DNA of 26,894 nt from Flavobacteriales bacterium UBA3376. Its GTDB lineage: Bacteria; Bacteroidota; Bacteroidia; Flavobacteriales; Weeksellaceae. A program made the translations under genes and the position numbers. Positions 8,030 through 15,731 of this stretch are shown piece after piece. Numbering within the stretch: the stretch's first letter is position 1; each line of letters starts with the position of its first letter. A model generated the notes under the pieces. The model was not told where the DNA came from. It ran no database searches and saw nothing but the letters and a program-made list of their open reading frames with translations. The stretch covers positions 18,316 through 45,209 of the forward strand of contig DEQC01000086.1 in NCBI GenBank assembly GCA_002359055.1. The letters are read 5' to 3'.

Positions 8030-9706
8030 TCATTTAATTAATATTTTCTTTGATATTAAATCACCTTTTTCTGTAATAATTTGAATAATATAAAAGCCAC
8101 TTTCAATTGATTTTATATCTAATTCAGTCGAGTATGAATTAATGGTTTTATTCAAAACTATTTGACCTGTTGAATTAACCAATTGAACTTTATTGATTTT
8201 TGTGTTTAAATCATTTTCGATTTTTAGAATATCTCTTGCTGGATTCGGATATATAGTGATTGAATGTTTTGCAGTATTATGATCTATGATAGAAAGTTCA
8301 CCCGAAGAGAAAAATAAATTTATATTTGGGGTCAAATAAGAATTATAACCCGTTGGAGGATTCATTGGATCATAAGGTTCAGAAGAACCTGAAACCAATC
8401 TCGAATAAACCACATCTTGGTTGAAAGTTGTAATAAAAGTTGTCCATAAAACTTGTTGGTCATGTGCTTTATTAGAATAGATCACTAAATTTCCACCGTT
8501 GTACTCAAAAGCATTGTCCAAAGCAATGTAATGCGAATTTAAGCCAGTCTTAAAACTCATATTATTGTCATAAACTAAAGTAAAGTTTGAAGGATCCAGC
8601 CAATCTGAATTTAAATTGTCTTGAGTTGTTTCTGCCATATAAATTTGGATCGGTACATCATCTACATCCACATCAAAAAAGCAAGTGTATTGAAAACCTA
8701 TAATTGACGCAGATTCACTTACTTCACCTATGTCATCGGCTAGATATAGTGATTGAGACAAACTATTCGGATAGAAAAAATTATAAGGCACTGAATGTTG
8801 CGAGGGTTCACTTCCTTGACCGATTTGTACATTAGAAGTGCTTTCTGGTAAAACGTTGACAACTAGTAGTTTTGAGTTGTCGTTTTCAGGATTTTGATCG
8901 TTTTCAAGTTCAACTTTTGCATAAACTTTATGTTCTCCTAAATCATTACTGTTTGGAGTCCAAATAAGTGCAACATAAGTTTTTTGAGCAAACTCTAATA
9001 TTTCTCCAACTTCTGTAGCCAACACATCTCCATTTTCAGACATCAGTTTAACGATATAATCGCTTTGATTTTCAGAGCCACCATTCTCAATTTCTGCAAA
9101 GAAAACAGCTTCTTGTCCAATATTTGGAGTTGTTATTCCACTCAGATTTCTTGTAAGCAAATCATTTTCAACGACAGTTTCAACACTCAAATCGTCGATT
9201 GCCCAACCGTTGATTCCTTGATTATTTCCATCAAATCTGAATGCAACTTTAAGTTCACTTGCACCACTAGGTGGAACAATAAAATGTACAAATTCATCTT
9301 GTGGAATGTTTAGAGTTCCAAGTAATTGTTCCCAGAGTGGAGTCCAAGTATTACCATCATCGTAAGTGACATCCATACCTATAACTTCTCCCCAATCTCC
9401 AGCATAATTGATCATGTATTGTTTGTATCTAATTGCCAATAATTCATGACCTTCAATATTGATAGCCGGTGAAATTAATCGACTTAAACCAGTTTGAAAA
9501 CCATATGTCATATACAATTCTGGATAAACTCCACCAGCAATTTGAGATTCGTTAATAGACCAGTTAGGTGGTTGTTCGGCGTCAATTACCCAATGATCAG
9601 GTAATGCACCAGTTGGATAATTAAAATCTTCATAAAAAAGTGTGGTTTGACCTTTCATATAGGCTAATCCCAACATCATAAAAAGTAAAATAAATAAATT
9701 TCTCAT
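8030..9706 (-). CDS. Secreted protein with T9SS type A sorting domain
   Basis: The start is taken at the ATG at 9706, 12 codons inside the longest open frame, because a signal peptide begins exactly there (MRNLFILLFMMLGLAYMKGQ). The mature protein is about 540 residues. The first 170 residues (FYEDFNYPTGALPDHW ... NGWAIDDLSVE) resemble a jelly-roll MAM/choice-of-anchor adhesion domain. A CARDB-like segment follows (IGQEAVFFAEIENGGSENQS ... ENDNSKLLVV), then a beta-rich region of unknown type. The C-terminal roughly 75 residues are a type A T9SS sorting domain (ITIYPNPARDILKIEN ... GFYIIQI ... KKILIK). The sorting domain directs passage through the type IX secretion pore and is normally removed. 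No catalytic motif is visible; a surface or adhesin-like role is plausible but unproven. Confidence 0.87.
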   Translation of the reverse strand: MRNLFILLFMMLGLAYMKGQTTLFYEDFNYPTGALPDHWVIDAEQPPNWSINESQIAGGVYPELYMTYGFQTGLSRLISPAINIEGHELLAIRYKQYMINYAGDWGEVIGMDVTYDDGNTWTPLWEQLLGTLNIPQDEFVHFIVPPSGASELKVAFRFDGNNQGINGWAIDDLSVETVVENDLLTRNLSGITTPNIGQEAVFFAEIENGGSENQSDYIVKLMSENGDVLATEVGEILEFAQKTYVALIWTPNSNDLGEHKVYAKVELENDQNPENDNSKLLVVNVLPESTSNVQIGQGSEPSQHSVPYNFFYPNSLSQSLYLADDIGEVSESASIIGFQYTCFFDVDVDDVPIQIYMAETTQDNLNSDWLDPSNFTLVYDNNMSFKTGLNSHYIALDNAFEYNGGNLVIYSNKAHDQQVLWTTFITTFNQDVVYSRLVSGSSEPYDPMNPPTGYNSYLTPNINLFFSSGELSIIDHNTAKHSITIYPNPARDILKIENDLNTKINKVQLVNSTGQIVLNKTINSYSTELDIKSIESGFYIIQIITEKGDLISKKILIK

Positions 9707-9739
9707 AATTAGTAAGTGTTTAATTCGTAATGTGTTATA

Positions 9740-9770
9740 CAAATAAAACTAATAAAATGTTTTAAGTCAA
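9740..9770 (-). promoter_or_regulatory. Possible promoter of the T9SS cargo gene
   Basis: On the minus strand TTG (9770-9768) is followed after 20 bases by TTTATTTG (9747-9740), one mismatch from TANNTTTG. It ends about 34 bases before the chosen ATG at 9706. This supports the internal start, since the longer open frame would begin inside or against the promoter. Confidence 0.4.
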
Positions 9771-9909
9771 TTGGTAGTTGATGGTATTTTAAAAGCTAAC
9801 TTTTTAAGTGTTAGTACTTAATTTTTTGATTTTCAAGCTTTATTATTCATAAACTATTGAAGTTCTCAAAAATAAAAATGAAATTTATCCAAAAGATTAT
9901 ATATCTGAG

Positions 9910-11856
9910 ATGTGGTTAAAAAGTTTAAAAAATAATTTATTTAGCAAATGTTCATTATGCATAATTGTTTTGATGCTGTTAAATGTCTGCTGTGAAAAGG
10001 AACATGAGACTAAAGCAAGTAAACATCTAAAAAACTATATAGAAATAAATGAAAATACTTTCAAGGAAATTCACGCATTGAATTATGAAAACCCATTGGA
10101 AGCCAGAAAAAAATCAATTGGTTTATTGGATTCGATTTCTCCAAATTCAATAGATTCTCAAATCAAACTTTTAAAATATATAGGTTCATCCTATGTGTTT
10201 GAAACCAATTATCCTGAAGCAATTACATATTATAACCGCGCACTCAATTTAGCAGAAAAAACTGAAAATTATAGTGAGATAGCTAACTTGAATAATAATT
10301 TAGGGATGATTTACAATGAATTAGGAAGTTATAAATCCGCTTATAATTATTATATGACGGCAATTGATCATTATGATTTATCCAATAATAAGGAAAAAAA
10401 AATAGGTACTTATAACAATATAGGAGTGGTTTATTTGAATTTAAAAAACTACGATAAAGCCTTGTATTTTTTTGATAAAGTTCTTGATTCAACAATTTTA
10501 AATAAAGATACAATTTTAGTCGCTTCCGTTTTGAACAATATGGCAATTTGTTATTCTCAAAACAATTCACAACTTGCTTTTAAGGAGTTGAGAAAAGCAA
10601 TCGAATTATCGGAAAAGGTGAATAATCAATATGGATTATGTATCTCCTATCAAATCATGGGAAATATCCACATGCTTTTAGATGATTATGTAAATGCGTA
10701 TGAAGCTTACTCAAAAAGCATCGAAATTGCCGAAAATTCCAATCTTTATCATCAAAAAAATAGCTCTAAAATAGGCTTAGGAAATGTATTATTGAAACAA
10801 GGAGAAGTAAAAAAATCTCTTCAAATAGCACAAGAAGTGATGGATGTTGCAAGTGAACAAAATAGTTTAGTTTTAAAAAGTAAAGCTCATTTATTACTTT
10901 CAGAAATTTACACAAATAGCGATGACTACAAAAATGGACTTACTCATTATAAAGATTATGTGAAAGCTCAGGAAGAGATTACAAATCAAGCTGTGATTAG
11001 TCAGATATATGATTTAGAGTTGAGTAGTCTGAGCCGACTAAATACACTTCAACAATTGGAGCTTGATAAAAAGGAATTGTTAATTAGTAAAAAGAACAAT
11101 TTATTAATATTTATAATATTGGTTTTTGTTTTGTTGATTATAGGACTTTATTTATTATACAAAAACCATAAACACAAACAGAATGTAAAACTGCAAAAAA
11201 CTATAATCGATCTTACCCAAAAGAAGTCTCATACGGCATTGGAAGCTGAAATTAGAGAACGAAAAAGAATTGGTCAAGAATTACATGATAGTTTGGGGTA
11301 TTTACTTTCATTGGCGGCTTTGCATGTTAGTGTACTTCAAAAAAAGAAAAACCTTAGTCAACAAAAAAAAGAAATGCATTTAGGGACTTTAATGGACTGT
11401 ATAGATGAAGCATTTGAAGAAGTTCGTGATATTTCACATAACTTATCACCTTCATTACTTTCCGAACTTGGCCTTAAAGGAGTTCTTAAAAACATTTCAG
11501 ATAAAGTCAATCAAAGTTCGACTCTGAAAATGGAATTTGATACTTATGGAGTGGAGGGTAAATTGGACGAACTGATAGAAAATGTTTTGTATCGATGCAT
11601 ACAAGAAATTGTCAATAACACCATAAAACATTCATTTGCAACTAAGTTATTTGTTCAAATTACTAAAGGAGAGAGTCAAATTATATTAATTTCTGAAGAT
11701 AATGGTAAAGGTTTTGAAGTCGATAAATTAAAAGGCAAAACAAGTTTTGGATTGCATCATCTGAAGTCGTCCATCGAGAGTTTAAACGGCAATATTCATG
11801 TTGATTCAAAATTGAATAGAGGAACTATCATTAGTATTTATATACCTTTAAAATAA
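9910..11856 (+). CDS. TPR-containing sensor histidine kinase (HisKA_3 family)
   Basis: The 648-residue protein starts with a hydrophobic export or anchor segment (about residues 15-27). Tetratricopeptide repeats follow from about residue 45 to 375 (for example GTYNNIGVVYLNLKNYDKAL), presumably in the periplasm. Next come a short coiled coil, one transmembrane helix at residues 398-418, and a cytosolic kinase. The phospho-acceptor is H459 in RIGQELHDSLG, the HisKA_3 type found in NarL-family systems. The HATPase domain shows the N-box (QEIVNNTIKHS) and G-box D597-N-G-K-G-F. The response-regulator gene begins 4 bases after the stop, so the two form an operon. The C-terminal part of the export segment (NVCC) is a poor lipobox, so lipoprotein status is doubtful. 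The ligand is unknown. No convincing promoter box was found upstream. Confidence 0.9.
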   Translation: MWLKSLKNNLFSKCSLCIIVLMLLNVCCEKEHETKASKHLKNYIEINENTFKEIHALNYENPLEARKKSIGLLDSISPNSIDSQIKLLKYIGSSYVFETNYPEAITYYNRALNLAEKTENYSEIANLNNNLGMIYNELGSYKSAYNYYMTAIDHYDLSNNKEKKIGTYNNIGVVYLNLKNYDKALYFFDKVLDSTILNKDTILVASVLNNMAICYSQNNSQLAFKELRKAIELSEKVNNQYGLCISYQIMGNIHMLLDDYVNAYEAYSKSIEIAENSNLYHQKNSSKIGLGNVLLKQGEVKKSLQIAQEVMDVASEQNSLVLKSKAHLLLSEIYTNSDDYKNGLTHYKDYVKAQEEITNQAVISQIYDLELSSLSRLNTLQQLELDKKELLISKKNNLLIFIILVFVLLIIGLYLLYKNHKHKQNVKLQKTIIDLTQKKSHTALEAEIRERKRIGQELHDSLGYLLSLAALHVSVLQKKKNLSQQKKEMHLGTLMDCIDEAFEEVRDISHNLSPSLLSELGLKGVLKNISDKVNQSSTLKMEFDTYGVEGKLDELIENVLYRCIQEIVNNTIKHSFATKLFVQITKGESQIILISEDNGKGFEVDKLKGKTSFGLHHLKSSIESLNGNIHVDSKLNRGTIISIYIPLK

Positions 11857-11860
11857 AATA

Positions 11861-12526
11861 ATGACTGTGGATAATATAAGAGTTTTAATTGTAGATGATC
11901 ATCAACTGATGATTGAAGGTTTAAAGGTTTTATTAGAAGATGAAGAAAGTATTTCTAAAGTTTATGGTGCGAATTCTTCTGATATGGCATTTGTATTACT
12001 TGAAAAATACGAAATTGATGTTGTACTAATGGATGTCAATATGCCAAAAGTTACAGGAATTGAAGTAACAGAGTTAATTAAAGAGAAATTTCCAAATATT
12101 AAAGTTGTTGCTCTCACTATGCATGATGATATATCTATAATTACAAAAATGATAAAAGCTGGTGCTTCAGGTTATTTGCTGAAACGTACACAAATGAATG
12201 AAGTTCTTGAAGCTATAAAAACTGTTTACCATAATAAAAAATACTTAAGCAATAATACTCAAAAGATTATAATGGATAATTTGATGAGTGCTGATGATTT
12301 ATTAAAAGATGAGAAAGATGAAAAGCCTATACTTTCTGCCCGTGAATTGGAAGTTCTCAAACTCATTGCTCAAGAATATACCAATGAAGAAATTGGCGAG
12401 AAATTGTTTATAAGTGAAAGAACTGTAGAAGCGCATCGAAGAAATATTTTCATTAAAACCAAAACAAAATCTATAGTTGGACTAATGAAATATGCCATTA
12501 TCAATGGTCTTATAACCGTAAAATAA
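11861..12526 (+). CDS. NarL/FixJ-type response regulator with LuxR HTH
   Basis: The 221-residue protein has a receiver domain at residues 5-120 with acidic pocket D12/D13, phospho-acceptor D58 (VVLMDVNMP), T86 and K108 (GYLLKRT). A LuxR-type helix-turn-helix follows at about residues 155-215 (LSARELEVLKLIAQEYTNEE and ISERTVEAHRRNIF). All residues needed for phosphorylation are intact. It lies 4 bases downstream of the TPR histidine kinase, which is its evident partner. Targets cannot be read from the sequence. It is followed by 99 bases and an independent promoter for the ferredoxin gene. Confidence 0.93.
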   Translation: MTVDNIRVLIVDDHQLMIEGLKVLLEDEESISKVYGANSSDMAFVLLEKYEIDVVLMDVNMPKVTGIEVTELIKEKFPNIKVVALTMHDDISIITKMIKAGASGYLLKRTQMNEVLEAIKTVYHNKKYLSNNTQKIIMDNLMSADDLLKDEKDEKPILSARELEVLKLIAQEYTNEEIGEKLFISERTVEAHRRNIFIKTKTKSIVGLMKYAIINGLITVK

Positions 12527-12549
12527 AAACCCAATTCCGCCAAACAGCA

Positions 12550-12578
12550 TTTGAATCTATAATTTTATCATACCTTTG
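12550..12578 (+). promoter_or_regulatory. Promoter of the ferredoxin / cyclo-ligase operon
   Basis: TTTG (12550-12553) and TACCTTTG (12571-12578), 17 bases apart, match both Bacteroidetes promoter elements. The leader to the ATG at 12626 is about 40 bases. Confidence 0.7.
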
Positions 12579-12625
12579 AACTGTGTTTTCAGGGAAATTC
12601 AATTCCCTATTCTAAATTTTCAGAA

Positions 12626-12856
12626 ATGGTCATTATAACTTTACAACGCGATAAATGTATCGGATGTAATTATTGTGTAGAATTAGCACCAGAACGATTT
12701 CGTATGTCTAAAAAAGACGGAAAATCAGTATTGTTAAGGGCTATTGACAAAAAGGGCTTTCATACTTTGAAAGATCCTGATGATTTGATTTATGATGCAG
12801 TCGATAGAGCTGCAAAAGCTTGTCCAGTGAAAATTATTTCGGTGAAACAAATATGA
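12626..12856 (+). CDS. Single-cluster [4Fe-4S] ferredoxin
   Basis: The 76-residue soluble protein has C11, C14 and C17 (CIGCNYC) and a distal C66 followed by Pro (KACPVK). This is the ligand set of a monocluster ferredoxin of the Fer4_15/Fer4_13 type. Because the second cysteine is present, a [4Fe-4S] cluster is expected rather than [3Fe-4S]. A variable middle (residues 27-58) separates the two motifs. Its stop overlaps the next gene's start as ATGA, so the two are translated in a coupled way. The redox partner is unknown, and coupling to a folate enzyme may be only an arrangement of convenience. Confidence 0.88.
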   Translation: MVIITLQRDKCIGCNYCVELAPERFRMSKKDGKSVLLRAIDKKGFHTLKDPDDLIYDAVDRAAKACPVKIISVKQI

Positions 12857-13416
12857 TTAAATCCGAACTTAGAAAAATTTATAAAAATCAGAGAAATCTA
12901 CTTTCGACTCTGGAAATTCAAGATTTTAGCCAAAAAATCCTTGAAAATTTAAAGAAAATGCCCATTTGGAACAAATCGTATTATCATGTATTCGTTCCTA
13001 TAAAATCACAAAATGAAATCAATACGCATTTGCTCATCGATTATCTATTCAATTTAAACAAAACAGTTGTTGTGCCCAAAGTGAATGACTCACAAATGAT
13101 AAATTGTAAAATCGATGAAAATGTAGAATGGACGATAGGTCGTTTTGATGTACCTGAACCTAAACAATTTGAAATCATTGAAAATGATTTGATTGAAGTG
13201 GTATTTGTGCCAATGTTGATTTGTGATCAATCAGGAAATCGAGTAGGCTATGGTGGTGGATTTTACGATCGTTTCTTTCAAGAAATCGGAAAAGATGTTT
13301 TGAAAATCGGTATCAATTATTTTTCTCCTATCGAAGCAATAGAAGATGTGGAGCCGACGGATATTCCACTCGATTATTGCATCACTTCAAGAGAAATCGT
13401 GTCGTTTACTGCTTGA
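12853..13416 (+). CDS. 5-formyltetrahydrofolate cyclo-ligase
   Basis: The 187-residue enzyme converts 5-formyl-THF to 5,10-methenyl-THF with ATP, returning the stable folate form to the one-carbon pool. It has the family's N-terminal basic helix (MIKSELRKIYKNQRNLL), the FVPIKSQNEINTH segment near residue 45, and the conserved GNRVGYGGGFYDRF block near residues 130-145. The ATG at 12853 is chosen because the protein then starts at the family start and overlaps the ferredoxin stop by ATGA; the longer frame from 12820 would run into the ferredoxin gene. Its 3' end overlaps the convergent lipoprotein gene by 43 bases. Confidence 0.88.
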   Translation: MIKSELRKIYKNQRNLLSTLEIQDFSQKILENLKKMPIWNKSYYHVFVPIKSQNEINTHLLIDYLFNLNKTVVVPKVNDSQMINCKIDENVEWTIGRFDVPEPKQFEIIENDLIEVVFVPMLICDQSGNRVGYGGGFYDRFFQEIGKDVLKIGINYFSPIEAIEDVEPTDIPLDYCITSREIVSFTA

Positions 13417-13964
13417 ATTGGAGAAAGGTCAGTGAAATAAAATATAAACTCGTGTTTGAACTTCTTAGGTTCTTTTTTGAGAATGTATCGAGCCGTTTTA
13501 TCGAATGAATCAATCAGTTTTTTATTGCTCGAATAATAATCGACTTTATAATTGATGATTCGAATAGAATCCAAACTCATAGAATCTTTTTCAGGAATTT
13601 TTAATTCGCTTATTTCTATAAAATTAACTTTGAGAGAATCCAGTTCAGAGAGAATGTTGTTGATGTTAATCGTGTCATCTTCAGTAAAATAGCTCTTGAT
13701 TTGCGGATAGAGAATATCGCGCATTAAACTATCGTTTTTGTTGACAGTATAAAGCGAAGTTAATTCGTAAATCTCTGTAAGCTTTTGTTTCGTAATGTAG
13801 TTCACAGATTCTATAGAATCCATTTTAGACATACCCGTGGGTTGATTTCGATAAGTTTTAATGACTTCAGGGTCGTGTTCACCTTGGAAAATCTTGTCGT
13901 TTTTGCAACTACCAAGGATGAAAATTAATCCAATTAAAACTATTATGTATGATTTAACCTTCAT
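13374..13964 (-). CDS. Lipoprotein of unknown function paired with a membrane protein
   Basis: The start is taken at the ATG at 13964, because a lipoprotein signal begins there (MKVKSYIIVLIGLIFILGSC, lipobox L17-G18-S19-C20). The longer frame to 14021 lies inside the upstream gene. The mature part (176 residues) is soluble, charged and rich in S, D, K and I, with predicted helices (residues 50-95) followed by mixed strands. I do not recognise a family. The start overlaps the end of the upstream gene by 11 bases, so the two are cotranslated. The 3' end overlaps the cyclo-ligase gene on the other strand by 43 bases. The codon composition resembles that of the neighbours. Confidence 0.72.
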   Translation of the reverse strand: MKVKSYIIVLIGLIFILGSCKNDKIFQGEHDPEVIKTYRNQPTGMSKMDSIESVNYITKQKLTEIYELTSLYTVNKNDSLMRDILYPQIKSYFTEDDTININNILSELDSLKVNFIEISELKIPEKDSMSLDSIRIINYKVDYYSSNKKLIDSFDKTARYILKKEPKKFKHEFIFYFTDLSPIQAVNDTISLEVMQ

Positions 13965-14979
13965 CTGATTGGATTTTGAATTTAATTTTAATGATTTTAC
14001 CATCTTTTCGCTCTGCTTCAATCAATGTATAATTTTTAAGTGAAGTCGTCGGCAAAGAAACCAAATTGATGTATTGTTTTTTGCTTAAAACTTCAACTCC
14101 AAAATATTCATTATCATAGACTTGATAAATAAGTGCATCGTCTGCAATCATCGCGTCAAGCATCTTAATTCGTTCTTTTACACTTTGAGATGACTTAGAA
14201 TAATGGCGAAGCATAACTTTATAATCATCAGGTTCCAATCTAATCGTTTCCGCACCTTGATACAAATTTAAATTAATTTTAAATGTATCTTGTTTGTAAT
14301 AAGTCGATTTTATAATCATCAACAAGGTGTCTTCTTTGGATTGGAATTCTAAACATCCATTTTCAATGAATTTACTCCAAGGTGTAAATCCTTCTCTATC
14401 GATTGTAATTTCTATTGGCTCCGTGATAGGCGTATTTCGATCGGAATCGACAAAGCAAAATTCATAGGTTTTTTGATAGAAAAAAATAAAGTAAACAGCT
14501 GCTGCAATCGCTCCTAAGATGATTAGGCTAATTATAATAGCTGGCAGAAGTTTAGAGTTTTTGTTGACTTTCTCAACCTTGATTTCAGTTTTTTTCTCAT
14601 GATTTTGTTCTTGAGTTGCTTCAACTTTCGATTCTTCTTTATCAACTATTTCAACTTCCTCTTTAGGAACTTCTTCAACTTTTATGCTTTGATGTTTATT
14701 AGTGAATTCATGCCAATTGTTATAGCCAGCGTACTCGGCCAAAATATTTAGCATATCAATTCTCGGCAACTTTTCGAACTCTGATTTAAAGTAAGTATAA
14801 AACCATTTTTCACTGACTGTTGCTTTTGTTTTTTCAAACAAATCTTCTTGAAAAGTGACAATGTCTTGGCCTTTCCACTCGGAAATATCCGGTGAAGAAG
14901 CCGAGTTTGACTCAAAAAAACAAGCAGTTATCTCGGTTTTTAATAATTCGAATAATTCTCTATCAGAAATTTCTTTCAA
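13954..14979 (-). CDS. Single-pass membrane protein with N-terminal HTH-like cytosolic domain
   Basis: The 341-residue protein has three parts. Residues 1-95 are cytosolic and include a helical stretch (VSEKWFYTYFK ... LPRIDMLNILAEYAGYNNW). It resembles a small domain often seen at the N-termini of Bacteroidetes regulators, ending in a GY-x-x-W-x-x-F signature, which I suspect to be a helix-turn-helix-like fold. Residues 98-142 are a charged Glu/Lys linker. A hydrophobic helix (residues 144-168) crosses the membrane. Residues 171-341 would lie in the periplasm and start with a beta-sandwich-like segment. The topology is like that of ToxR-type one-component regulators, but neither DNA binding nor a ligand is shown. 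The lipoprotein gene overlaps its 3' end. The promoter region contains a perfect palindrome. Confidence 0.72.
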   Translation of the reverse strand: MKEISDRELFELLKTEITACFFESNSASSPDISEWKGQDIVTFQEDLFEKTKATVSEKWFYTYFKSEFEKLPRIDMLNILAEYAGYNNWHEFTNKHQSIKVEEVPKEEVEIVDKEESKVEATQEQNHEKKTEIKVEKVNKNSKLLPAIIISLIILGAIAAAVYFIFFYQKTYEFCFVDSDRNTPITEPIEITIDREGFTPWSKFIENGCLEFQSKEDTLLMIIKSTYYKQDTFKINLNLYQGAETIRLEPDDYKVMLRHYSKSSQSVKERIKMLDAMIADDALIYQVYDNEYFGVEVLSKKQYINLVSLPTTSLKNYTLIEAERKDGKIIKIKFKIQSDEG

Positions 14980-15020
14980 TGTTTTCGGTGTTAATTAGTT
15001 GGTTCATAGGTTTTTGTAAA

Positions 15021-15038
15021 TTGTAAATTAATTTACAA
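15021..15038. promoter_or_regulatory. Perfect 18-bp palindrome, candidate operator
   Basis: TTGTAAATTAATTTACAA is its own reverse complement. A further TTGTAAA half-site begins at 15014, giving two direct repeats plus one inverted copy. The palindrome overlaps the proposed -7 box at 15036-15043 of the membrane-protein operon and lies 45 bases from that of the divergent acidic lipoprotein gene. Operator function is inferred from position and symmetry. Confidence 0.45.
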
Positions 15039-15068
15039 AGTTATTACAAGCCTTTTTCACTAACTCAA
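15036..15068 (-). promoter_or_regulatory. Promoter of the membrane protein / lipoprotein operon
   Basis: On the minus strand TTG (15068-15066) and TAACTTTG (15043-15036), 22 bases apart, fit the Bacteroidetes consensus. The leader to the ATG at 14979 is about 50 bases. Confidence 0.6.
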
Positions 15069-15082
15069 GGACAAAGCTAATG

Positions 15083-15090
15083 TACTTTTG
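15083..15090 (+). promoter_or_regulatory. Probable promoter -7 element for the acidic lipoprotein gene
   Basis: TACTTTTG matches TANNTTTG exactly and ends 31 bases before the ATG at 15122. No clear -33 is seen. A short inverted repeat TGTAC/GTACA (15081-15095) surrounds the box. Confidence 0.5.
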
Positions 15091-15121
15091 GTACAAATAA
15101 AAACATTAAAAATTATTAGTT

Positions 15122-15409
15122 ATGAAAAAAGTATTTGTAAAAGGATTAGCATTAGCTTTCATCGCAGGTTTATCATTCGCTAACGTATCATGTGATTCAT
15201 CTCCACAAGATAACTTAGATAACGCTGCTGAGCACTTAGAAGAAGCTGCAAACGAAACTGCTGAAGCTACTGAAGAAATGTTAAACGAAGCTGGTGATGC
15301 TGCTGAGGAGTTAGCTGAGGATGCTGAGCAAGCTGCTGAAGGAGCAATTGATTCTGTTGAAGAAGGAATCGAGAACACTGAGCAAGCTATCGAAGAAGCT
15401 ACTGAGTAA
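15122..15409 (+). CDS. Small, extremely acidic Ala/Glu-rich lipoprotein
   Basis: The 95-residue protein has a signal peptide with a likely lipidated cysteine at C24 (FANVSC). The lipobox is imperfect, with Asn at -3. The 71-residue mature part has 20 Glu and 6 Asp, no Lys or Arg and one His, so its charge is about -26. It is built of irregular Ala-Glu repeats (AANETAEATEE, AAEELAEDAEQAAEG) that should form one long amphipathic helix or coiled coil. Codon choice is uniform (GCT, GAA/GAG, TTA), hinting at good expression. It stands alone between a -7 box and a strong terminator. I know of no assigned function; a periplasmic cation-binding or envelope-spacing role is possible but speculative. 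The 113-residue frame on the other strand is its shadow. Confidence 0.8.
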   Translation: MKKVFVKGLALAFIAGLSFANVSCDSSPQDNLDNAAEHLEEAANETAEATEEMLNEAGDAAEELAEDAEQAAEGAIDSVEEGIENTEQAIEEATE

Positions 15410-15435
15410 TTCTTTAGAAGAATATTATGATAAAG

Positions 15436-15464
15436 AAGCTGTTCCAAAAGGAGCAGCTTTTTTT
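15436..15464 (+). terminator. Intrinsic terminator of the acidic lipoprotein gene
   Basis: A 10-bp stem with one G-U pair (AAGCTGTTCC with GGAGCAGCTT) and an AAAA loop is followed by T-rich sequence (seven consecutive T), 27 bases after the stop codon. Confidence 0.85.
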
Positions 15465-15731
15465 GTGCCTTGTTGAGAAAACTACCTGTTGATTGAAAGT
15501 GATTTAAATTATGATACCTATTAATTGGATCACTAATTCATTTAATTCAAAATTCTTAAATCGACCAATTACGAGCGTTTCTTGGAACTTTTATTATTAT
15601 TCAATTTAAAATATAAGTTGTTTTAATTAAGTGGTTTTAAAACATTGTTAATCGATTCATGTATCAAACGATAGTGATTTATTAATTTATTAGAAAGGAG
15701 ATGTTGATTCAAGCCTTATATTTATAAATAA
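15465..15731. other. AT-rich intergenic spacer with no recognised feature
   Basis: This is the unexplained part of a 376-base gap without a gene, bounded by two terminators. I find no TANNTTTG promoter box on either strand, no convincing ORF and no strong hairpin. An 8-codon frame at 15701 preceded by AAGGAG is not credible as a gene. Confidence 0.5.

Noticed and set aside
12820..12852. Upstream extension of the cyclo-ligase frame
   Set aside because: It lies inside the ferredoxin gene; the ATG at 12853 gives the family N-terminus and an ATGA overlap.
13965..14021. Upstream extension of the lipoprotein frame
   Set aside because: It would put 19 charged residues before a good lipoprotein signal peptide and lies inside the upstream gene.
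15081..15095. TGTAC/GTACA inverted repeat around the -7 box of the acidic lipoprotein gene
   Set aside because: Only five paired bases, too short to separate from chance.
15106..15447. A 113-codon Ser/Ala-rich frame on the minus strand
   Set aside because: It is the antisense shadow of the acidic lipoprotein gene: the GCT/GAA codons read as AGC/TTC in reverse. It also runs across that gene's promoter-proximal and terminator sequence.
15701..15727. An 8-codon ORF preceded by AGAAAGGAG
   Set aside because: The AAGGAG abuts the ATG with no spacing, the peptide is tiny, there is no promoter box, and Bacteroidetes seldom rely on such sites.
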